The notes below the pieces were generated by a model. It ran no database searches, was not told the origin of the DNA, and saw only the letters and a list, made by a program, of their open reading frames with translations. Of a stretch of 47,864 nucleotides of DNA, positions 8,301 through 17,100 are shown one piece after another. Numbering within the stretch: the stretch's first letter is position 1; each line of letters begins with the position of its first letter. This DNA is from Treponema sp. UBA1793. Its GTDB lineage: Bacteria; Spirochaetota; Spirochaetia; Treponematales; Treponemataceae. The stretch covers positions 17,146 through 65,009 of the forward strand of contig DCFX01000083.1 of the NCBI GenBank assembly GCA_002314445.1, in the 5' to 3' direction. The translations under genes and the position numbers were made by a program.

Positions 8301-9926
8301 TTAAAAGAAAAATTTTACGAGAAGCCCTGCAGAACCGCTTCTTGCAATATATCTGCCGGCATACATCCGCGGCTGGCCGGCAACTAATTTTACTACATCA
8401 TCGGCTGTGACGGCAAGCCGCACCGCCGTGGTAAGGCGGACATAGCCCGATATGTTGATTTCAGGTACATGATCCTCTCCCTCATCGGGGAAGAAACGTA
8501 TGTCCGCATCCGTTCCCCAGCGTGAATTGACACCCTGCAGAGATACTGACAGTTCAACGGTATTCGGAGCTTCAAGGACTGGTACATATATCCACTGCGC
8601 TTTCCATGCCCCCCTCAGCGTGAGTATGCCCCTGCTGAAAGAAACGCCGGCAACCGTATACAGCTGTGAACGATCAGTCTGCAAATATGTATACTGGCCG
8701 TATTTGAATGAGCTTTCCGTATATGAAGGCTCCCACACGCCGTTGCCGAACGCAGTACTGCGGTATTCCGCCTGAGTGGTAACGGAAAACATATCTTTAA
8801 CAGGCACATCCGCAGTAAATGTCCCGTACCAGTCCGTCGTTTCACCGGGGATGAACGAAAGTGCGCTGAATTTATATTTTTTTTCAAGATCTGCATAGAG
8901 CGGCTGTTCGGAGGATATCCCTCCTTCTGCGGTAATCGACATTTTCCGGGCAGAGAGACCTGTCACGAATGAAGATTTCATTCCGACAGTGAATGGTACG
9001 ATAACATCGTTGTTTCCGATTTCCGTTCCTATGACGGCAGCTGCGTTTCCGAAAACAGTGATGAAGCTGTTTTCCCATCCAAGTCCGGTGCCGAAACGCG
9101 CACGGTTTGTACTGCCCTCAGCAAGCGCTTTCCCTGTATCGCTTTGAAGATACCATGCGGCGTCAAAATAAGAAGAAAAACCGTGCGATTCCCAGCCGAA
9201 CCGGGCCGACGGGCTCATCGAGAATACTGATGACTGTCCGGCGTAAGCGTCTGCGGAAGGAGAGCCTGTGATTCCTGCAAAACGGTTATACCAGTCTGCG
9301 TCAAGATGGGACTGAAGTCCGAATCCGTTCGGCAGCGTCCAGACAGCATCTGCATTGCCGCCGATTGTCTGTTTTGTTACATCATAAAAACCGGGACAGG
9401 TACTCTGCAGTCCGTCGCCGTCAGACTCGTAACTGCCGTTGAATGTATAAACGGCATTTTTTGCGGCAAGCGTTTTTTCCGCGGCGATTTTTACGGTTCT
9501 GTCATAATATCCGTCGGTAAACGCATTGCGCGCATAGCCGTCAGCGCTTTCATAATTGAATCCTATTCTGAACGGATCCGCTCCTGACGAACGGTATACG
9601 GAAAAACGGCCTGTAAAGAATCCGGGAAAGCCGCCGCCGACAAGACCTTCTGCATATACTGAATTCCCGGTTTCAGTTTTTGAAACTGCTTCATCGGCGC
9701 CTGCATTGCCGCCGACAGAAACATCAGGAAGTTCCGGAAGGACTTCCTTTCCGCCTGATGTGCCGGGAAGAACATCCGAAAAATCGGGGACTGCGTTTTT
9801 TCCGGCAGTAAGGGAATCGCCGGAAACGACAGTCGTTACATCGGGCAGCGTCATTTCTGCCTGTGCGGAAAGCACTGCTGCCGATATAATAAACAGGACA
9901 CAAAAAATACAATTTTTCTTTTTCAT
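8301..9926 (-). CDS. Predicted outer-membrane beta-barrel protein
   Basis: This 541-residue protein has a clear signal peptide (KKKNCIFCVLFIISAAVLSAQA). An Asp/Pro/Gly-rich linker follows to about residue 95. After that come alternating hydrophobic and polar strands with many Tyr, Trp and Gly residues, ending in Phe (GLLVKFFF), as outer-membrane barrels usually do. No named family was recognised. It starts 3 nt after the exported TPR gene, and its Shine-Dalgarno sequence GGAAGG overlaps the end of that gene. It precedes exbB, so it may be the outer-membrane client or anchor of the ExbB-ExbD-TonB motor. That role is inference from gene order. There is no plug-like TonB box that I can identify with certainty. 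Confidence 0.65.
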   Translation of the reverse strand: MKKKNCIFCVLFIISAAVLSAQAEMTLPDVTTVVSGDSLTAGKNAVPDFSDVLPGTSGGKEVLPELPDVSVGGNAGADEAVSKTETGNSVYAEGLVGGGFPGFFTGRFSVYRSSGADPFRIGFNYESADGYARNAFTDGYYDRTVKIAAEKTLAAKNAVYTFNGSYESDGDGLQSTCPGFYDVTKQTIGGNADAVWTLPNGFGLQSHLDADWYNRFAGITGSPSADAYAGQSSVFSMSPSARFGWESHGFSSYFDAAWYLQSDTGKALAEGSTNRARFGTGLGWENSFITVFGNAAAVIGTEIGNNDVIVPFTVGMKSSFVTGLSARKMSITAEGGISSEQPLYADLEKKYKFSALSFIPGETTDWYGTFTADVPVKDMFSVTTQAEYRSTAFGNGVWEPSYTESSFKYGQYTYLQTDRSQLYTVAGVSFSRGILTLRGAWKAQWIYVPVLEAPNTVELSVSLQGVNSRWGTDADIRFFPDEGEDHVPEINISGYVRLTTAVRLAVTADDVVKLVAGQPRMYAGRYIARSGSAGLLVKFFF

Positions 9927-9929
9927 ACG

Positions 9930-12797
9930 TTACCTTCCCGATGAATCAATACTTTTTGCCTGACGGCTTTCCGGATACAGCTGCACAAGAGTTTTAATCG
10001 TTGCATCCGCATCGCCGTCACTGCCTGCAGCCCGGAATGCGTCGGCTGCGTTATATAAAGCAGAGGCTGCATCGTCGTTCATTCCGTTCATTCGGTAATA
10101 TTTTGCTGCAAACAGATACATATCTGCAGATTCTTTGTTTTTTCCGGTACGCCTGTCGTACAGAGCGATAATACCGGCATTTTTCGCCGCATCGGAACTT
10201 TCCGCACCAAGGTGCTGTTTTTCGACAGCCAGCAGCTGTGCCGCCAGCTCCGCTCCCTGCTGCAGTGTTGAATCCGATGTACCGTACATTGCGGCAAGTT
10301 CGGTTCCGGCCCGGCGGCCTTCTTCCGTACTCAGCCTGCCTTTCTGTTCATATTCCGACTGCTTTTTCACAAGCGGTTCGCTGCTGCCCGATACAAGCTT
10401 TTCGAGTTCCGCTGCCTGTTTCGCAATACCGTCGGAACGTGCCTGATCTCCGTATTCGGAAAGAAGGCTGCGGGCCTGAGCAAGCGCATCGGCATAATCG
10501 TCCGTCCTGCGGTACATGAGCATAAGATTTTTTCTCGCACCGTATATATAGGTGCTTCCGGGATATTCTTTTATAAGCGCAGTGTTCTGAAGTATGGCTC
10601 TGCTTACATTTCCTTTCTGTGCCTGACAGTCTGCGCTGAAATACCATGATGCATCAGTATACTTTCCCAGCGGATACTGTTTTTCGTATTCGTCAAAGCG
10701 GCTCAGTGCTGCATCATACTGTTTTGATGTATAATAAATTTCACCGCGGCGGTACATCGATTCTTCCGCCAGATCCTGAGCCGGATAGTCACGTGCAATC
10801 TTCAGGTAAGCGTTGTCCGCTTTTTCCAGTTCGCCCTGCTTCACAAAAATCTGTGCTGTTTCGTATGCACATTTCATGCCGAACAGATTTTTCTGCGCAG
10901 TATACGGCGACAATATGCTTAAAGCCTCTGCATAATTGCCGGAGTCCGAATATACACCTGAACAAAAAAGCACGGCCCTTTCGCGGGACGGTGCATCGGG
11001 CGCTGTTTTTACAGCTTCGGAAGCCTGCGCTGCGGCCTGCGCGTATTTATTGTCCTGCACGGCGGCGTTCGCAGCTGTCATGTGAGCGTTCCAGCACAGT
11101 TCGTTTCCCGGATATTTTTCCGCAAAGCCGGAGAGTGCCGCATATGCTGCCCCGTTTTTCCCGAGCTTGTACTGCGAATATCCGAGATAAAAAAGCGCGT
11201 ACTGCTGATATTTTCCGTTGCCAGGAGCCGTCCTGCCGTATTTTGTAAAGCAGTCCTCCGCGCTTCCCCAGTTGCGGCTGTTAAATGCTGCAAGACCTGC
11301 AGTATACAGGGCATCCGGTTCGCCGCTCTTCCGTGCCTGTTCATAAGCCGCCGCATACTGACCGGACAGCAGAAGCGCCTCAGCATAATCAAGCCGGGAT
11401 GTGTCGTCCATTTTTCCGGATAAATCCATACCGGCAAAAACGGAAAGTGCATCCTGTATTTTGTTTATCTTTACCAGGGAACGGGCATACAGGTCAAGAA
11501 CGGCAGTATCGGAACCGGAACCTGCCATTTTACTCAGGATACCGGCGGCATCGGCGTATCCGTTTGTGTTGTAATACGAAAGTGCCGTGTAATACTGTGT
11601 TTTCGTACCAGGCGTTTTAATTTTTGCCGCATACGATTTTACCGTTTCCCATTCCCCTTGAAGTGCCGCGTACTTCAGCATAAGGGAAGCGTACCTGTCG
11701 TACGAACTGTCTTTTTCCCCGAGCTGCGCAGACTGTTCCGCCTTTTCAAGGAATGCATACGCATGAGCGGCATCGGTATCTCCGAGCATCATTTCTGCCC
11801 GGTACAGGGCCATAGACTGCTTCATGGAATTCGTCGCAGCGGCATCAGCAGAATCGAAGTACTGCTTTGCCCTGCTGAAATTATCCTGGTTGTACGCATC
11901 GATTCCCAGCCTCATCCAGAATTCCGAAACAAGTTCAGGAGAGTCGGAAAGCGTATGCTGGGCTTTTGCAAGAACAGCTCCCGCATCAGCCCCGACTTCG
12001 GCCCTGTGCTCTGATGAAACAGCGTATGCTTTTTGAAGCGCACCTGCCGCAAACTTTTTCTGCCCGGATTCAAGCACCGCGCTGTACAAATCGTACGCTT
12101 TCCGGTACTGGTGTAATCCGTAATACGCGTCGCCTGCATATACTGAAAAAAGGGCATATACCTCTGCAGAAAGCGAACCGGCAGGGAATGAGCTGAAGAG
12201 AGATATCGTCTTTCCGTACGCATTGGTCCTGTTACAGGCATCTGCAAGTTTTAAAACGACTTCTTCATAATCGCTTTCGGAATATCTTTTTCCGTTGGAA
12301 ACGACATATTCAAAGGGAGATACTGATTCAGAATAGCTGCCAAGAGCGTAGAGGGAACGGCCGCCGTACAATACTGCAGAACTGTAGTACATACCGTCCG
12401 TGCCGGTTATTTTGCAGCTGTCATAAAACGACAACGCCGCACCGCTGTAATTCTTTTGTGCATACCGGGCGCGGCCTTCCCAGTAACTGCATGCATGAAT
12501 AAGGATTGGGTTGCTTTTATTAAGCCTTTCCGCCTGTGCAAGCACCGGTTCCGCATCACTGCTGCGCCCGAGCCGCACAAGGCACTCTCCCTTCATAACA
12601 AGCACCCGGCCGGTAAACACTGAATCGGGATAAGCCGATTCAAGACGATCCGCATATTCGACGGCACCGGGATAGAAACCGCTGCTGTATGCTGCAGACA
12701 ATTCGTTGAACAGAGCCAGATCCGTCTCTGTTTCCTTCTGTGCATATAAAGCAGAAACTGCCAAAAACAATATACTAAAAAAAACTGTTCTTTTCAT
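9930..12797 (-). CDS. Exported tetratricopeptide-repeat protein
   Basis: This 955-residue protein has a signal peptide (KRTVFFSILFLAVSALYA, cleavage probably before QKET). Tetratricopeptide-type helical hairpins rich in Ala, Tyr and Gly follow over nearly the whole length, for example ALFYLGYSQYKLGKNGAAY and AEESMYRRGEIYYTSKQYD. Such periplasmic TPR proteins (compare YbgF/CpoB and BamD) act as scaffolds near the outer membrane. Here it lies between an exported protein and the predicted barrel, upstream of exbB/exbD/tonB, so a part in the same trans-envelope complex is plausible. There is no Shine-Dalgarno sequence. A perfect TATAAT lies at 12808-12813, ten bases before the ATG, but without a good -35 element. 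Confidence 0.8.
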   Translation of the reverse strand: MKRTVFFSILFLAVSALYAQKETETDLALFNELSAAYSSGFYPGAVEYADRLESAYPDSVFTGRVLVMKGECLVRLGRSSDAEPVLAQAERLNKSNPILIHACSYWEGRARYAQKNYSGAALSFYDSCKITGTDGMYYSSAVLYGGRSLYALGSYSESVSPFEYVVSNGKRYSESDYEEVVLKLADACNRTNAYGKTISLFSSFPAGSLSAEVYALFSVYAGDAYYGLHQYRKAYDLYSAVLESGQKKFAAGALQKAYAVSSEHRAEVGADAGAVLAKAQHTLSDSPELVSEFWMRLGIDAYNQDNFSRAKQYFDSADAAATNSMKQSMALYRAEMMLGDTDAAHAYAFLEKAEQSAQLGEKDSSYDRYASLMLKYAALQGEWETVKSYAAKIKTPGTKTQYYTALSYYNTNGYADAAGILSKMAGSGSDTAVLDLYARSLVKINKIQDALSVFAGMDLSGKMDDTSRLDYAEALLLSGQYAAAYEQARKSGEPDALYTAGLAAFNSRNWGSAEDCFTKYGRTAPGNGKYQQYALFYLGYSQYKLGKNGAAYAALSGFAEKYPGNELCWNAHMTAANAAVQDNKYAQAAAQASEAVKTAPDAPSRERAVLFCSGVYSDSGNYAEALSILSPYTAQKNLFGMKCAYETAQIFVKQGELEKADNAYLKIARDYPAQDLAEESMYRRGEIYYTSKQYDAALSRFDEYEKQYPLGKYTDASWYFSADCQAQKGNVSRAILQNTALIKEYPGSTYIYGARKNLMLMYRRTDDYADALAQARSLLSEYGDQARSDGIAKQAAELEKLVSGSSEPLVKKQSEYEQKGRLSTEEGRRAGTELAAMYGTSDSTLQQGAELAAQLLAVEKQHLGAESSDAAKNAGIIALYDRRTGKNKESADMYLFAAKYYRMNGMNDDAASALYNAADAFRAAGSDGDADATIKTLVQLYPESRQAKSIDSSGR

Positions 12798-12808
12798 ACT
12801 GATTACTA

Positions 12809-14182
12809 TTATAACGGAAAAAACTTGTCAGATGTTCTCATCCGCACCAAATGAACAAAATTACCTCTGAAATTCTGACAAAAATCATCGATTGTAGATT
12901 CTGCTCCGTTTCTGAACACGACACAATTGAACATGCCGTTTGAATCAAAATAGGGAAAGATTATTGCGCACTCATTGAATACCTTTACTTCCGGAGACGC
13001 CTTGCGGTCAGTCTCGCGTATTGCAGCAAGATAACACTCGTCCGGATGTTGGGATGAAAGTATATACATAAGCGGCTTGAGGCTTTCAGCGGAATAACCT
13101 GTGTCTTTTATATATCCTGCCGTATTTTTTATTCCCGACGCCGTCAGTTCTGCGCAAAACGGTTCTTCGGTCACATCGACACCGGACTGATTATACACAT
13201 ACGTTCTTCCCGTATACACGGAAAGGACGGCTGCTGCAATGTTGCGTGTCCAGTCGAGCGAAAATGAAAGATTGTATTTCCGGGACAGCACGCCGGGGAA
13301 GCCGATGTCGTCATACATCACTGTCTGTACAAGCAGCGGCTCCCGTTTCAGGCTGCTTCCTGCAATCGGATTTACGAGGCCGTCTGCTATCCACTTGATG
13401 AATCCTGCGGACGAAAGGGAAAGCTTATCAGCATCCTCTTCAGGAATGTCCCGGTGTTTACCTGTCGAAATATACACTGGTTCGTCGTTTTCATCGTACA
13501 TTGCATCATCAGCGTATACAAGATCCGGCAGTTTTCCGCGGATGACGTTAATCATCTGCATCGTGCTGTGGTACATTTCGGTATGAGGCATCGCATAATT
13601 CCACGGCAGCGTATCTTTCGTCCATGTCATTACGTCTTCAAGAGAAGCGCCGTAAAAACGGTTAAAAGGCATTCCCGTCGGAACCTGCCGCACTGCATAT
13701 GCGCCGAACACGATAAAATCGGCATACGCAGTATTATTCACCGGAACGAACTGCACATAAACATCGCTGTCTTTTGCAAAATAATATCTGATGCGCAGCG
13801 CAGTTCCGGAGCGTTTGTCCCTGACAAGCACCCAGCTGCCCTGTGCGTCGCCGGGATAGACGCTCTGCACTTCCGTTTTTTTTCCCGCATCGGAATATAC
13901 ATCGACGGAAAGCCTGGCCTGGGGAGACACGAAAACGGTAAATGTGGAATCCGATTCCTCCAGCCTGATCTGAAATTGTTCCCCGGCATTATTTTTCCGT
14001 ACTTCCGGATGATTAGTCCGGAGCATCTGCAAAGGCGCTTCGAACCATGTCTCCGTAAGGTTTTTCCGTATTTCCGACGAGTCAGGAATACCGTAACGGT
14101 TATATTCTGCATGTGCAGAATACATAACCGCCAACGGAAAAAAAGCAAATGCTATAAAAAGTTTTCTACGAATTGTCTCCAT
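12809..14182 (-). CDS. Exported protein of unknown function
   Basis: This 457-residue protein begins with a signal peptide (FIAFAFFPLAVMYSAHA). I recognise no family. N-terminal beta-rich sequence is followed by a helical middle with a motif around SSAGFIKWIADGL and a C-terminal part with SSQHPDECYLAAI and CAIIFPYFD. The SAGFIKWI segment loosely recalls the CSGF motif of NlpC/P60 peptidases, but the catalytic Cys is absent, so I do not call an enzyme. The start overlaps the end of the activase-like gene by 17 nt, with GGAG seven bases before the ATG. The exported TPR gene begins 11 nt after its stop. It is probably a periplasmic member of the same envelope operon. Confidence 0.75.
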   Translation of the reverse strand: METIRRKLFIAFAFFPLAVMYSAHAEYNRYGIPDSSEIRKNLTETWFEAPLQMLRTNHPEVRKNNAGEQFQIRLEESDSTFTVFVSPQARLSVDVYSDAGKKTEVQSVYPGDAQGSWVLVRDKRSGTALRIRYYFAKDSDVYVQFVPVNNTAYADFIVFGAYAVRQVPTGMPFNRFYGASLEDVMTWTKDTLPWNYAMPHTEMYHSTMQMINVIRGKLPDLVYADDAMYDENDEPVYISTGKHRDIPEEDADKLSLSSAGFIKWIADGLVNPIAGSSLKREPLLVQTVMYDDIGFPGVLSRKYNLSFSLDWTRNIAAAVLSVYTGRTYVYNQSGVDVTEEPFCAELTASGIKNTAGYIKDTGYSAESLKPLMYILSSQHPDECYLAAIRETDRKASPEVKVFNECAIIFPYFDSNGMFNCVVFRNGAESTIDDFCQNFRGNFVHLVRMRTSDKFFPL

Positions 14183-17100
14183 TAGTACTCTCCGCTGCCG
14201 GCGGCATACTGCCGGCCGTTACAGGTTCCGTATCCATAAAGCCGGCTCCGCCTTCTGCTGGACGAACCTCGGGTTTTACTTGAGTTCCGTCAGGCATGAT
14301 AATCATGCCGTCGGCGTTTTCGTCGGGATGTCTGCCAACCGGCGCATTCGACAAAAGCAGTTTGAGACGGTTGAGCTGGTTTACTTCACTGGAACCCGGA
14401 TCATAGTCGATTGCGCTGATATTGGAACTCGGAAAACGGCGGCGCAATTCTTTTATCATGCCCTTGCCCGTAACGTGATTCGGAAGGCACGCAAACGGCT
14501 GGACGCACGCAATGCTCGGCACCCCTGTTTTGATAAGTTCCACCATCTCTGCAGTAAGAAACCATCCTTCGCCCGTAATGTTACCGAGCTGCACGATATC
14601 ATCGACACCTTTCATCTGTTCATAGATGGTTTCAGGTGCATCGAAACGTCTGCTCTTCCTGAGATAGTGTTCAATCTGCCTGCGGTAACGCTCCACGAAC
14701 CACACAAGGAGTTTTGCCGTGCGTTCTGTCTTTTTCGGGAACGCAAGCTGTTCGTGCCGGAATATGCCGGTTGCAAATGAATACAGGAAGAAATTCACGA
14801 TATCAGGAACAACGGCTTCCGCACCTTCCCGTTCAATCGTCTCAACAATCTGATTGTTGGCCGTGGGGTGAAATTTAACGAGAATCTCGCCGACAACGCC
14901 GACGCGAGGTTTCTTTATGGGAAGCAGCGGCAGATTGTCGAAATCCCTGATAATGTCTTTTACAAGTTTATGATAGCCGTGGGAAGAAAGCGATTTAAGC
15001 TGCTGCTCCGCACGACCGTTCCATTTTTCATACAGCGCATCCGCCGAACCGGGAACGGCTTCGTACGGACGGGTACGGTACAAGACGCGCATCAGCACGT
15101 CGCCTATCATTGCGCCCATAAGCAGGCGGTCTATGAGAGGAAACGAAAGCTTGAAACCGGGGTTCTGTTCAAGCCCGACAGCATTCAGCGAAAGGACAGG
15201 TATCTGCCCCCAACCGGCGTCGTTGAGTGCACGGCGGATAAAACCTATGTAATTGGTGGCACGGCAGCCGCCGCCCGTCTGCGTAATGATGAGCGATGTG
15301 TGATTAAGATCATACATTCCCGACTGAAGGGCCGCAATCATCTGCCCTGCGACAAGAATGGAGGGATAGCACGCATCGTTATTGACATATTTCAATCCGA
15401 TATCGACCGCCTTCGGATCGACAGCATCAAGGATGACGAAATTGTACCCGCTGTACTGGAATGCCCTCTGGAAGAGACGGAAGTGAATCGGCGACATCTG
15501 AGGTGCAATAATCGTGTGCGTATACTTCATTTCCTTCGTGAACACCTGACGCTGATACGCCGCGGTCTTCACAACAGGTTTCTGATTCTTTCTCTCGCGT
15601 TCTTTAACAGCTGCAATAAGAGAACGTATTCTGATACGTACAGCGCCAAGATTCGAGCCTTCGTCTATTTTTATAAGCGTATACATGCGCCCTTTTGCCC
15701 GCATGATTTCATCAACCTGATCTGAGGTTACGGCATCGAGGCCGCAGCCGAAACTCGTAAGCTGCACAAGCTCAAGATCGGGCATACCGTTTACGAATGC
15801 CGCAGCCCGGTACAACCTGTTGTGATACGTCCACTGGTCAATGATGCGGAGCGGACGTTCAATGCTTCCGAGGTGCGCGACACTGTCTTCCGTAAATACG
15901 GCGAGACCAAGCCCGTTTATTAATTCGGGAATACCGTGGTTAATCTCAGGATCAAGATGATACGGCCGGCCGGCAAGTACGATGCCGTTCGCGCCTCTCC
16001 TGATTACCTCTTCAAGCGCTTCTTCGCCCTGATTCTGAACATCTTTCCGGAATTTTTCCTCTTCTTCCCACGCCGCATCGACGGCGGAATACACAGCCGC
16101 TTTCGTCAGTTTCGGAAAGTGAGGAATAAGCTCTTCCGCAAGACGCTCTGCAAGACGCTTTCTGTCGTAAATAGGCAGGAAGGGATCCATGTACAGGATA
16201 GATGAATCCTGCCTCAGCGCATCAACATTATTGCGGAGTACTTCCGGATAGCTTGTGACAATCGGACAGTTGTAGTGGTTTCCCGCACCGGCATCTTCCT
16301 GCTGTTCATACGGAGCGCACGGATAGAAAATGAATTTAATTCCCTGCTGTATAAGGCTTTCCACATGTCCGTGCGAAATTTTTCCCGGATAGCAGACGGA
16401 TTCGGACGGAATCGTCTCAAGCCCTTTTTCGTATATGATGCGCGATGAACGCGGGGACAGCCGGACGCGGAAGCCGAGTTTCGTAAAGAATGTGAACCAC
16501 ATTGGATAATTTTCATATATATTGAGCACGCGGGGTATGCCGACATCGCCCATCGGAGCATCTTCAGGACGAAGCGGAACATACTGGAACAGCCGTTTGT
16601 ATTTCCAGTCGAACAGGTTCGGCAGTTTGGATTCCTTTCCGGCTTCAATATTTGTATCTTTTTTGTTGCTTGCATCAAGGACATCGCCGCCGATTTCCGC
16701 ACCGCGTTCGCATCTGTTTCCCGTAACGAACCGTCTTTCCGCGCCCGCCGTCGTAAACGTATTGATTGTAAGAAGACAGTTGTTCTGACACTTTCCGCAG
16801 CGGCGCAGTTCAAGATCAACATGGAATGAATCAAGCTGCTCAAGTGTTGCAATGCCGGAATGCAGCTCACGGCGCGGCGTTCCGGGAGGTTCGTCCGCTT
16901 TCGGCGCAGACAGATCAAGCCACTGGTCGTATGCAATAAGTGCAGCGCCATACGCGCCCATAAGTCCAGCAACATCTGGACGGAAAACGTGGACGCCGGC
17001 AATATTTTCAAATGCCCTCAGTACGGCGTCGTTGTTGAACGTACCGCCCTGTACGACTACTTTTGAGCCTATATCACTTGCTTTACGCAGTTTTATTACT

